Assembly (NCBI RefSeq): GCF_000271845.1
Contig: NZ_JH719395.1
Coordinates: 1,465,769-1,529,768, forward strand
DNA length: 64,000 bases
Direction: 5' to 3'
Origin: Rhizobium leguminosarum bv. trifolii WSM2297
Lineage (GTDB): Bacteria; Pseudomonadota; Alphaproteobacteria; Rhizobiales; Rhizobiaceae
Shown: piece after piece, positions 50,636-58,462 of the stretch
Layout of the letters: each line of letters starts with the position of its first letter
Position numbering within the stretch: position 1 is the stretch's first letter
The notes under the pieces: model-generated
The model's database searches: none
What the model was told of the DNA's origin: nothing
What the model saw: only the letters and a program-made list of their open reading frames with translations
Made by a program: the position numbers and the translations under genes

Positions 50636-52261
50636 TTACTCCGGCTTGGCGTCGATCATGGCGATCAGCGTCCGCAGCCGGTCGGCCTCGTAGGTGGGTT
50701 TGTCGGGGCGAAGGCGGGCGATGCGGGGAAAGCGCATGGCGACGCCTGATTTGTGCCGGGTCGAGCGGTTGATGCCTTCAAACGCCACTTCGACGACGAA
50801 GCCGAAATCCTTGTCGGCGCGCACGGCGCGCACCGGCCCGAAACGCTCGGTGGTATTGTTGCGTACGAACTTGTCGAGCACTTCGAGCTCGGCATCGGTG
50901 AAGCCGAAATAGGCCTTTCCCACCGGCACCAATTGTTCGCCGTCCTCGTCGTCAGCCCAGACGCCGAAGGTGAAATCGGAATAGTAGCTGGAGCGCTTGC
51001 CGTGGCCGCGCTGGGCATACATCAGCACCGCATCGACATTATAGGGGTTGCGCTTCCACTTGAACCACGGGCCCTTCATGCGGCCGGCCTGATAGATGCT
51101 GTCGCGCCGCTTGATCATCACACCTTCGATGACCGGATCAGGCGGGGCGGCGCGCAGATCGTCGAGCTCATGCCAGGACGAGAATGGCACGAGCGGCGAC
51201 AGGTCGAAACGGTCGTGCGGCGCCCGGTCGATAATCTCGGTCAGCCGGTCGCGTCGATCGACATAGCTGCGGCCGCGAACATCCTCCTCATCGTCGAACA
51301 GCAGGTCATAGGTGCGGATGAAGGCGGGGTAGTCGGAAAGCATCTTTGCCGTCACCGTCTTGCGGTTCAGGCGCTGCTGCAGGTCGGAGAAAGTGCGGGT
51401 CGGGCTGTTGGAGCGGGCAGTGCCGCCGACCAGCAACTCGCCATCGACGACGCCGGAAAAATTGATGGCGTCGAGGACATCGGGAAAGGCGCCCGAAATA
51501 TCGTCGCCGGAGCGGGAATAGATCTTGCGCCGGTCACCGGAGCGCGAGAGTTGGACGCGGATGCCGTCCCATTTCCATTCGGCGGCGTAATTGGCCGGAT
51601 CGAGACCGTTAAGGTCCCCCTCCTCCACCGCATTGGCGAGCATGACCGAATGGAAGATCGCCGGTGTGGCCAGCACCGGCTTTTCGCCACCGCCCGCCAG
51701 CCACTCGAACAGCGTCTCATAAGGCGGCTGCAGGCCGTGCCAGAGCGTTTCGATTTCGGTGACGTCCTTATCGCCGAGATCGGCCAGCGCCTGCTTGGCA
51801 AGACGGGCGGAAACGCCGATGCGCATGGCGCCGGTCGCCAGCTTGATGAAGGCAAACCGGCCCGATGCATCCAGCCGGTCGAGCAGGTCGCGGACGTAGC
51901 TGCGCACCTCGGTGCGGCCGAGCGCATTCATGCCGGTGACGACCTCGCCGAGGCGCGGCTGGGAAAGGGCCGAGCGGTCGATATCCCGCTCATTGTCCCA
52001 GACGAGCGAGATGGTTTCGGCGAGATCGCCGACATAGTCGTAGGAATAGCGGAACAACACCTCGTCCATGCGCTCCAGCACCAGTTCGCGCAGCATGGCC
52101 GGCTTGACGTTGCGCACCTCCAGCGTGCCGGCGATGGCGGCAAGGCCGTAGCCGCGGTCGGGATCCGGCGTGTCGCGGAAATAATCGGTGAGCAGCTTCA
52201 GCTTGCCGTTGCGGCTGGGGGTGAGGACGAGGCGGTCAAGGAGGTCGGCGAAGGCTTTCAT
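50636..52261 (-). CDS. ATP-dependent DNA ligase
   Basis: 541 residues from MKAFADLLDRL. The adenylation motif AAEWKWDGIRVQL contains the AMP-binding lysine of KWDGIR. VDGELL and EGVMIKRRDSIY are motifs III and IV, and PWFKWKR is motif V. The N-terminal DNA-binding region resembles the 'cis ATP-dependent' LigB/LigC-type ligases that accompany an MBL exonuclease and an Lhr helicase in DNA-repair operons. No Lhr is seen here. 606 bp of repeats separate it from the exonuclease. Confidence 0.9.
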   Translation of the reverse strand: MKAFADLLDRLVLTPSRNGKLKLLTDYFRDTPDPDRGYGLAAIAGTLEVRNVKPAMLRELVLERMDEVLFRYSYDYVGDLAETISLVWDNERDIDRSALSQPRLGEVVTGMNALGRTEVRSYVRDLLDRLDASGRFAFIKLATGAMRIGVSARLAKQALADLGDKDVTEIETLWHGLQPPYETLFEWLAGGGEKPVLATPAIFHSVMLANAVEEGDLNGLDPANYAAEWKWDGIRVQLSRSGDRRKIYSRSGDDISGAFPDVLDAINFSGVVDGELLVGGTARSNSPTRTFSDLQQRLNRKTVTAKMLSDYPAFIRTYDLLFDDEEDVRGRSYVDRRDRLTEIIDRAPHDRFDLSPLVPFSSWHELDDLRAAPPDPVIEGVMIKRRDSIYQAGRMKGPWFKWKRNPYNVDAVLMYAQRGHGKRSSYYSDFTFGVWADDEDGEQLVPVGKAYFGFTDAELEVLDKFVRNNTTERFGPVRAVRADKDFGFVVEVAFEGINRSTRHKSGVAMRFPRIARLRPDKPTYEADRLRTLIAMIDAKPE

Positions 52262-52867
52262 GTTAGCCTCCGGGCTTGGGGGGAAGGCCCCTCCCCAACC
52301 TTGCGGGAAGAAGACCCCTCCCCAACCCCTCCCCACAGGTGGGAGGGGCTAATCTCCTTCGACCACAGCGTTCTCGGCGATGATTTTCTACGGAGGCGGC
52401 GCGGCAGGTTAAGCCCCTCCCCCTTGTGGGGGGTTGGGGTGGGGTTTTGAACCTCTCCATCCTCATTCCTGTGGCCTCGGGGCTTTGCCCGAGGGATGTC
52501 ACAGGAATCCAGTGCGCCCAAGTCCTTGGGCGCGAGAGGCTCTTTGACGTTGCATGAGTCATTCACCGCGCCGACACGCGGTGGCTGGATTCCTGTGACA
52601 AGCACAGGAATGAGGGAGATTGGGGCCGAAGTAGGTGCCTCCTCCGACGTACTGCCGATGGTGGCAAGGCCAATCCCGTATGAAGCAGAAGGCCCCTCCC
52701 CAACCCCTCCCCACAGGTGGGAGGGGCTCATGTGCGGCACCGATTTCGCCTCCTTCGACCTCAGCGTTCTCGGCGGTGATTTTGCGGTGGGACGGTTCGG
52801 CAAGTTAAGCCCCTCCCCCCTGTGGGGAGGGGTTGGGGCGGGGTTTTGGACTAGCGCATAGCTCATC
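52262..52867. repeat. Cluster of palindromic repeats between ligase and exonuclease
   Basis: Two copies of a 140-165-bp element (52311-52450, 52687-52850) have arms CCCCTCCCCAACCCCTCCCC and GGGGAGGGGTTGGGG and matching interiors (CTCCTTCGACC, CAGCGTTCTCGGCG). A third family element (52467-52620) has ATTCCTGTG/CACAGGAAT arms. A truncated copy starts at 52283. No gene is seen. Confidence 0.85.
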
Positions 52868-53878
52868 TCAATCCGCCTCATCCTCATACCCCACCAGATG
52901 CAGCGGTTTTGCCTTGATGCCCTGCAGCTGGCACCAGCGCACCAGGGCTTCTTCGCGGCCATGGGTCACCCAGACTTCGGCCGGGTGCAGTTCGCGGATG
53001 GTTTCCGTCAGTTCCGGCCAGTCGCAATGATCGGAGATGACCAGCGGCAGTTCGACGCCCAGCTGTTTGGCGCGCTGGCGCACCATCATCCAGCCGGAGG
53101 CGAAGGCCGGCAGCGGCTCGTTGAAGCGGCGGGCCCAGCGGTCGGCGAAGGCCGAGGACGGGCCGATGACGACGGCGCCCTTGAAAGCGGATTTGTCGCG
53201 GCTTTCGATCGTGGCCGGCAGCAGCTCGCCGAGATCGATGCCCTGACCGACATAATAGTCGCAGAGCCTTTCCATGGCGCCGTGGATATAGATCGGCTCG
53301 CCGTAACCGGCATCACGCAGCAGCCTTATGACGCGCTGCGCCTTTCCCAGCGCATAGGCGCCGACGAGATGGGTGCGCTCGGGAAATTGCCTGAGCGAGG
53401 CCAGCAGCTTGCCAATCTCATCCATCGGATCGGGATGATGAAAGACCGGCAGGCCGAAGGTCGCCTCGGTGATGAAGACATCGCAGGCAACCGGCACATA
53501 GGCGGCACAGGTCGGATCCGGGCGGCGCTTGTAATCACCGGAGACGACGATGCGGGTGCCGTTTTTCTCGATGGCGATCTGGGCCGAGCCGAGCACATGG
53601 CCGGCCGGATGAAAGCTCACCTTGACGCCGTTGATCAGCAGTTCCTCGCCGAAGGCGGCAGCCTGCTCGCTGACGCAGAAGCCCTCGCCGTATCGCAGGC
53701 ACATGATGTCGAGCGTCTGGCGGGTGGCAAGCACGTTCACATGGCCCGGCCGGGCGTGATCGGAATGGCCGTGGGTGACGAGCGCCCGCTCTACCGGCCG
53801 CACAGGATCGACATAGAAGCCGCCTTCGGGGCAATAGAGCCCTTCGGGGGCGGGATAGAGCAGCGCATCAGGTCTCAT
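52868..53878 (-). CDS. Ligase-associated MBL-fold DNA exonuclease
   Basis: 336 residues. THGHSDHARPG supplies HxHxDH and the family continues GHVLGSAQI, VVSGDYK, and a beta-CASP region. It matches the 'ligase-associated DNA exonuclease' group that is encoded next to ATP-dependent ligases and processes ends for repair. It is upstream of the ligase on the same strand. The C-terminal VWVTHGREEALVRWCQLQGI is a family marker. Confidence 0.9.
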   Translation of the reverse strand: MRPDALLYPAPEGLYCPEGGFYVDPVRPVERALVTHGHSDHARPGHVNVLATRQTLDIMCLRYGEGFCVSEQAAAFGEELLINGVKVSFHPAGHVLGSAQIAIEKNGTRIVVSGDYKRRPDPTCAAYVPVACDVFITEATFGLPVFHHPDPMDEIGKLLASLRQFPERTHLVGAYALGKAQRVIRLLRDAGYGEPIYIHGAMERLCDYYVGQGIDLGELLPATIESRDKSAFKGAVVIGPSSAFADRWARRFNEPLPAFASGWMMVRQRAKQLGVELPLVISDHCDWPELTETIRELHPAEVWVTHGREEALVRWCQLQGIKAKPLHLVGYEDEAD

Positions 53879-53926
53879 GAACGAAGAGATAGCGGCAAAT
53901 GCACGCGAGGCCAGAGGCAGCGATCA

Positions 53927-54730
53927 TCAAGGGAGCCTGTCGAGGAAGGACAGCGCCGCGGCATTGAATTCGGCCGGCCGCTGCAGCGGCGCAAAATGGC
54001 TGACGCCTCTGAGATAAATCATCTCGGCGTCCGGAATGCTGCGGGCAAGATATTCGGCATGCTCCGGCTTGATGAACTCGTCGTGCTCGCCGAGCACGAT
54101 GGCGACCGGCACGGGGATGCGGCCGAGGTCGGCGGCCTGATAGTTCGGCTCCGTGCGCATCATCAGACTGACCGCCTCGACGAAGGAATTGAAATCGTCA
54201 GGCGTGGCGGACAGTGCCGCATAGTCCTTGGCGTGGCGGCTGAAACAGCGGTCGATGACCGGCGTCGGAACAAATTCCAGCGTGCCGCTCGGATCCATGT
54301 TGCAAGCAAAGAAGAAGACGCCCTCGACACGTGACGGCGCCGTCGCGGCGAGGATCAGCGCGATGCAAGCGCCGTCGCTCCAGCCGATGAAGGCTGCCTT
54401 TTCCAGATGCAATTCGTCCATGACCGCAAGCACGTCGGCGGCCATCAGCTCATAGCTATAGGGATTGATATCGCGGGTGCTGCGGCCATGGCCGCGGCTG
54501 TCAATCAGCACGACGCGGCGGCCGCTGTCGAGCAGCGCCTGGAGCTGATAGCCCCAGTTGCCGCTATGGCCGAGGCCGCCATGCAGCAGGATGACGGCAG
54601 GGCCGGTCCCGTAGCTCGCATACCAGATGCGGGCGCCGTCGCGTCCGACATGGCCTTCAACAGAAGCCGGCGGCAAGGCGGCCGCGCCGTGTTCTTCGAA
54701 ACGGATGAGCTCGTCGTCGTGTGTTTCCAT
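53927..54730 (-). CDS. Alpha/beta hydrolase
   Basis: 267 residues from METHDDEL. Core: VILLHGGLGHSGNW oxyanion loop, nucleophile in GWSDGACIALILA (Gly-Trp-Ser-Asp-Gly), acid in VLGEHDEFI and His in GVSHFAPLQ. It is an esterase/haloperoxidase-type hydrolase of unknown substrate. It is 48 nt upstream of nothing shared; the next minus gene (exonuclease) starts 49 nt below its stop. No signal peptide, so cytosolic. Confidence 0.85.
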   Translation of the reverse strand: METHDDELIRFEEHGAAALPPASVEGHVGRDGARIWYASYGTGPAVILLHGGLGHSGNWGYQLQALLDSGRRVVLIDSRGHGRSTRDINPYSYELMAADVLAVMDELHLEKAAFIGWSDGACIALILAATAPSRVEGVFFFACNMDPSGTLEFVPTPVIDRCFSRHAKDYAALSATPDDFNSFVEAVSLMMRTEPNYQAADLGRIPVPVAIVLGEHDEFIKPEHAEYLARSIPDAEMIYLRGVSHFAPLQRPAEFNAAALSFLDRLP

Positions 54731-54846
54731 AGCGGCAATTCTCTCCGGGAATAAACTACGGCATAGAAAAGCCCGAAAACAGCCCAAGAACAACCAGAAT
54801 CGCTTTCTAGCTGTTACGTCCTTCTATGCAATCAGGAGGGGCAAAA

Positions 54847-55419
54847 TTGGGCAGGAGGCTTTTCTATTGCGGCGGGGCAATCGCGCTCGCTGCGGCGGGC
54901 ATCTATCTCAACAACACCAGCCTGCTCGCCGAGCATCGTCCAGGAAAGCCTGTGCTGCTTGCCCATCGCGGCATCGCCCAGCGGTTCGACGAGACCGATC
55001 TGAAGAACGACACCTGCACGGCCGCTCGCATGCTGCCGCCGAAGCATGATTATCTCGAGAATACCATCCGCTCGATGCAGGCAGGCTTTGCAGCGGGCGC
55101 CGATATTGTCGAGATCGACGTGCATCCGACGACCGACGGCGCATTCGCCGTCTTTCACGACTGGACGCTGCCGGATGCCTGCAAGCAGGCGATGATGCTG
55201 GTGCCGATCAATATCGCGCCATGGCTCTGGGGCTGGCCGGACCGTTTTCTCAACCGGATGCAGGATGCCGGAACCGAGGTCTTCGTGCTCGGCCCCTATC
55301 GCGGCAGTGATTTTTCCACCGGCATCGACGATCGCGCGCTATTGGCGCGGCTGCCGGCGAATTATGCGGCGGGCCTATGGACGAACGAGATCGAGACGAT
55401 CGGCAAATCCCTGAAATGA
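54847..55419 (+). CDS. Glycerophosphodiester phosphodiesterase with large internal deletion
   Basis: 190 residues from TTG 54847, where AGGAGGG lies 6 nt upstream. A signal/membrane anchor (LFYCGGAIALAAAGIYL) is followed by GDPD motif LLAHRGIAQRF...ENTIRSMQAGFAAGADIVEIDVHPTTDGAFAVFHDWTL, which holds the catalytic His/Glu/Asp. The sequence then jumps to PINIAPWLWGWPDRFLNRMQDAGTEVFVLGPY, the end of the domain. About 100-150 residues of the barrel expected in a full-length enzyme are missing, in frame. Enzyme activity is therefore doubtful. Confidence 0.75.
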   Translation: MGRRLFYCGGAIALAAAGIYLNNTSLLAEHRPGKPVLLAHRGIAQRFDETDLKNDTCTAARMLPPKHDYLENTIRSMQAGFAAGADIVEIDVHPTTDGAFAVFHDWTLPDACKQAMMLVPINIAPWLWGWPDRFLNRMQDAGTEVFVLGPYRGSDFSTGIDDRALLARLPANYAAGLWTNEIETIGKSLK

Positions 55420-55438
55420 GGTTTAGCCGCCGCGTGCC

Positions 55439-57226
55439 TCAGAACTCCTCCCAGTCGCCGCCGGCAACGGCCGCATTGCCATGGAAGGCGGCGCTCACCT
55501 TCGCAGCCATGGCCCGCGGTGCCGAGGCGACGGGCCTGGACGCGGCGGTAGCCACGGCGGGGCGCGATTGACGTGAGGCGACGCCGCCGATGTGGAATTG
55601 CCCCAGCAGCTGGAATAGTGCGTCAGCCTCCTTGGCGAGACTATGGGCGGCGGCCGTCGATTCCTCGACCATGGCTGCATTCTGCTGCGTACCCTGGTCC
55701 ATGGTGTTTACGGCGGTGTTGATTTCCTTCAATCCCGTCGCCTGCTCCTTCGAACTTTCGACGATCGCCAGAACATTGCCGTTGACCTGCTGGACCTGGC
55801 CGACGATTTCTTCCAGGGCCTTGCCGGTTTCGCCAACCAGGGTCACCCCGCTCTTCACATGCTCGTTCGAGGCGCTGATGAGTTCCTTGATCTCCTTTGC
55901 CGCCTTGGCCGATCTCTGGGCAAGCTCGCGGACTTCTTGCGCGACGACCGCAAAACCTTTGCCGGCATCGCCCGCACGTGCCGCCTCGACACCGGCGTTG
56001 AGCGCCAACAGATTGGTCTGAAAGGCGATTTCGTCGATCACCCCGATAATATTGCTGATTTCTGCAGACGATGTCTCGATCTTCCCCATCGCATCGACGG
56101 CGCTGCGGACCACCGCCCCGGAGCGCTCGGCATTCTCCCGGGTCCTTCGCACCAGCTGGCCAGCCTCCTGGGCGCGGTTGCTGGAATCGGAGACCGTCGT
56201 GGTGATCTCTTCAAGCGCGGCTGCGGTCTGCTCGACGGAGGCCGCCTGCTGCTCCGTGCGCTTCGACAAATCGTCCGAAGCGGAACGAACCTGCTGGGCT
56301 CCGGCCGCGATGCCGGTTGCGTTTTGGGCCACCACCTGCATCGCCGTGCGCAGCTTGCTGACCGCGGCGTTGAAGTCGGTCCGGAGTTTTTCCAGTGTCG
56401 GAATGAAGGGTGTGGCGACTTCCTGGGTCAAATCGCCGCCGGAGAGCGCCGTCAGCGATGCCGCCAGCTGATCGACATTGTTGACGCGGGCGGTGACGTC
56501 GGTCGCGAACTTGACGACCTTGAACACCTTGCCGTTCATGTCGAAGATCGGATTGTAGGAGGCTTGGATATAAATCTTTTTGCCGCCCTTGCCGATGCGC
56601 AGGAACTCGTCAGCGACGAATTCGCCAGCCGACAGACTCGCCCAGAACCGTCGATAATCGTCACTGTTTGCGTATGCGCTGTCGCAGAACATCGAATGGT
56701 GGCGACCCTGGATCTCGGCAATCTGATAGCCGAGCGCAGACAGGAAATTCTCGTTCGCCGTCAGAATCTCGCCTTTCGGTGTGAACTCGATAACGGCCTG
56801 GGCGCGCGACAGGGCGCTCAATTTGCCGGCATCTTCGGCGGCTTGCAGCTTCTGCTTGGTGATATCGGTCGCGAACTTCACCACTTTATACGGTTTTCCG
56901 CCGCTGAAGACCGGATTATAGGAGGCTTCGATCCAGATTTCCTTGCCGCCCTTGCCGATGCGCTTGTACTGGCGCTGATCGAACTCGCGGCCGAGCCTCG
57001 CCCAGAATTCGCGATAATCGGCGGACGAGGCTTCTGCCGGCTCGACAAACATCCGGTGGTGCTGGCCGACAATTTCGGATAGCTGATAACCGAGCGCGGC
57101 GCAGAAATTGGCATTGGCCGTGAGAATCTTGCCGGCGAGGTCGAATTCGATGATGGCCTGCGACCTGCTCATCGCGGCCAGTACCGCCTTGGCGTCGGAT
57201 CCGAATCCCAATGCTATCTTTTTCAC
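55439..57226 (-). CDS. Cytosolic methyl-accepting chemotaxis protein with two PAS domains
   Basis: 595 residues without a membrane segment. Two PAS domains (about 15-125 and 137-248) share ILTANxNFxxALGYQ; they are followed by a HAMP-like piece (about 250-300) and a methyl-accepting signalling domain whose hairpin tip reads EIAFQTNLLALNAGVEAARAGDAGKGFAVVA. The C-terminus DWEEF is the tethering pentapeptide for CheR/CheB. PAS domains often bind haem or flavin, here suggesting cytosolic redox or oxygen sensing. No che genes are near. Confidence 0.9.
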   Translation of the reverse strand: MKKIALGFGSDAKAVLAAMSRSQAIIEFDLAGKILTANANFCAALGYQLSEIVGQHHRMFVEPAEASSADYREFWARLGREFDQRQYKRIGKGGKEIWIEASYNPVFSGGKPYKVVKFATDITKQKLQAAEDAGKLSALSRAQAVIEFTPKGEILTANENFLSALGYQIAEIQGRHHSMFCDSAYANSDDYRRFWASLSAGEFVADEFLRIGKGGKKIYIQASYNPIFDMNGKVFKVVKFATDVTARVNNVDQLAASLTALSGGDLTQEVATPFIPTLEKLRTDFNAAVSKLRTAMQVVAQNATGIAAGAQQVRSASDDLSKRTEQQAASVEQTAAALEEITTTVSDSSNRAQEAGQLVRRTRENAERSGAVVRSAVDAMGKIETSSAEISNIIGVIDEIAFQTNLLALNAGVEAARAGDAGKGFAVVAQEVRELAQRSAKAAKEIKELISASNEHVKSGVTLVGETGKALEEIVGQVQQVNGNVLAIVESSKEQATGLKEINTAVNTMDQGTQQNAAMVEESTAAAHSLAKEADALFQLLGQFHIGGVASRQSRPAVATAASRPVASAPRAMAAKVSAAFHGNAAVAGGDWEEF

Positions 57227-57695
57227 GCTTTTCCCCTACCTCTGACCCACGCGATTGCCGCGACCCATGACGGGATTCGCTGGACAAGCACCCCGAAAAT
57301 AGAATCCGCTAAATTCTTTAAGCTTCCTTTAACCGAGCTGCCGCGGAATAGGGTGTCTGAAGTCCGGTGCCGCTGAGAAAAATAAGGAAGCAGAAACAGG
57401 CGCTTGAATTAAGGCTTCGCCTCGGCAGCAGGATCTTCCGGGTGGGATTTCGAACATGAAGCAGCTTTTTTCTGATTTTTTTCTCATCGGCTCGTCCCTA
57501 AAGTTCGAAGATCGCTTTACTTTTTGTTAAGCAACCGCCGCCCGCCTGTTTCCCGCGTTCAAAAGATCTTTCTGTTTTTCCGCTGCAGGTGCATATTTCA
57601 CCGTCCTTCGAGCGTGCAGAATCAACTTCCGAAACGAGCGGCTAAGTGGACATCATCCGCCAGGCGCCGAACGCGATTGGCGACCGGAGAAAGAC
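57227..57695. other. AT-rich divergent spacer of mcp and luxR-type genes
   Basis: 469 bp without a gene. AT-rich compared with the rest of the window, with T-runs (CTTTTTTCTGATTTTTTTCT near 57465-57485). Both promoters should lie here, but no clear operator palindrome is seen. GGAGAAAGAC at 57686-57695 is the ribosome-binding site of the luxR-type gene. Confidence 0.5.
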
Positions 57696-58418
57696 ATGAC
57701 GCTCGAGGCCGAGTTCAATCGAATTGAAGAAGTCGCCACAGGCTTCAACACGCATTACGAAGTCTTCAAATATATGAAGGGCCTCACCCAGTATCTGGGA
57801 ATGACTGCTTTCCTGATCATGACATTGCCCAACGTCGACGTCGTCGAAATAGGTGCGACAAAGATCATCACCAACTGGCCGGCGGAGATGGTCGATTATT
57901 ACGACGCCCATAACTTGATGGTCGACAGTCCGGTCATCCGCCGGATGCTGAAATCGACCAGCCCATTCAACTATGATGTCGCAGCAATCAATACCGATCG
58001 CGGAGAAGGAAAAAAGTCCACGGTCATCGAATTATTCAACCGATATGGCATGGAAAAAGGAGCCTATTTCCCCGTCCATGATGCCGCCGGTGGGCGCGGT
58101 GCGATGTCGATTTCGGGGTCGCGGAATTTCAGCGTGCTCGAAATGGCGAAACTCCTGTATATCGCCACGCTGATCTATGATCGGCTCTCGCAGCTGACGT
58201 TGAACGAGAAACACAAGCCGATCGCCTTTACCTCGAGCGAGCTGGACTGCCTGCGGCTGACGGCCGGCGGCCGCAAGAGCAGCGAAATTGCCAAGCTTCT
58301 CGATCTGTCGGAACATGCGGTCAACAATCACATCGGCAGCGCGATCAAGAAGCTCGGATGCACGACAAGAACACAGGCAGTCGTCAGCGCGTTGCGTCTC
58401 AACATCATTCGGGTTTAG
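57696..58418 (+). CDS. LuxR-family solo with altered ligand-binding residues
   Basis: 240 residues, autoinducer-binding domain (1-160) plus GerE HTH (about 172-235, FTSSELDCLRLTAGGRKSSEIAKLLDLSEHAVNNHI). Aligned with LasR/TraR, the ligand-site Trp is Met65, Tyr is kept (Tyr69), the Asp is Ser78 (DSP), and the distal Trp is Tyr (FNYD). Only Tyr, Pro and the late Gly of the six classic residues remain. No luxI is near, so it is a solo that may bind a non-AHL or plant-derived ligand. A long AT-rich region precedes it. Confidence 0.85.
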   Translation: MTLEAEFNRIEEVATGFNTHYEVFKYMKGLTQYLGMTAFLIMTLPNVDVVEIGATKIITNWPAEMVDYYDAHNLMVDSPVIRRMLKSTSPFNYDVAAINTDRGEGKKSTVIELFNRYGMEKGAYFPVHDAAGGRGAMSISGSRNFSVLEMAKLLYIATLIYDRLSQLTLNEKHKPIAFTSSELDCLRLTAGGRKSSEIAKLLDLSEHAVNNHIGSAIKKLGCTTRTQAVVSALRLNIIRV

Positions 58419-58462
58419 GCGCCTGTCGGCAAACGATCCGCTCGCCATCGGCAAGCCGAAGG

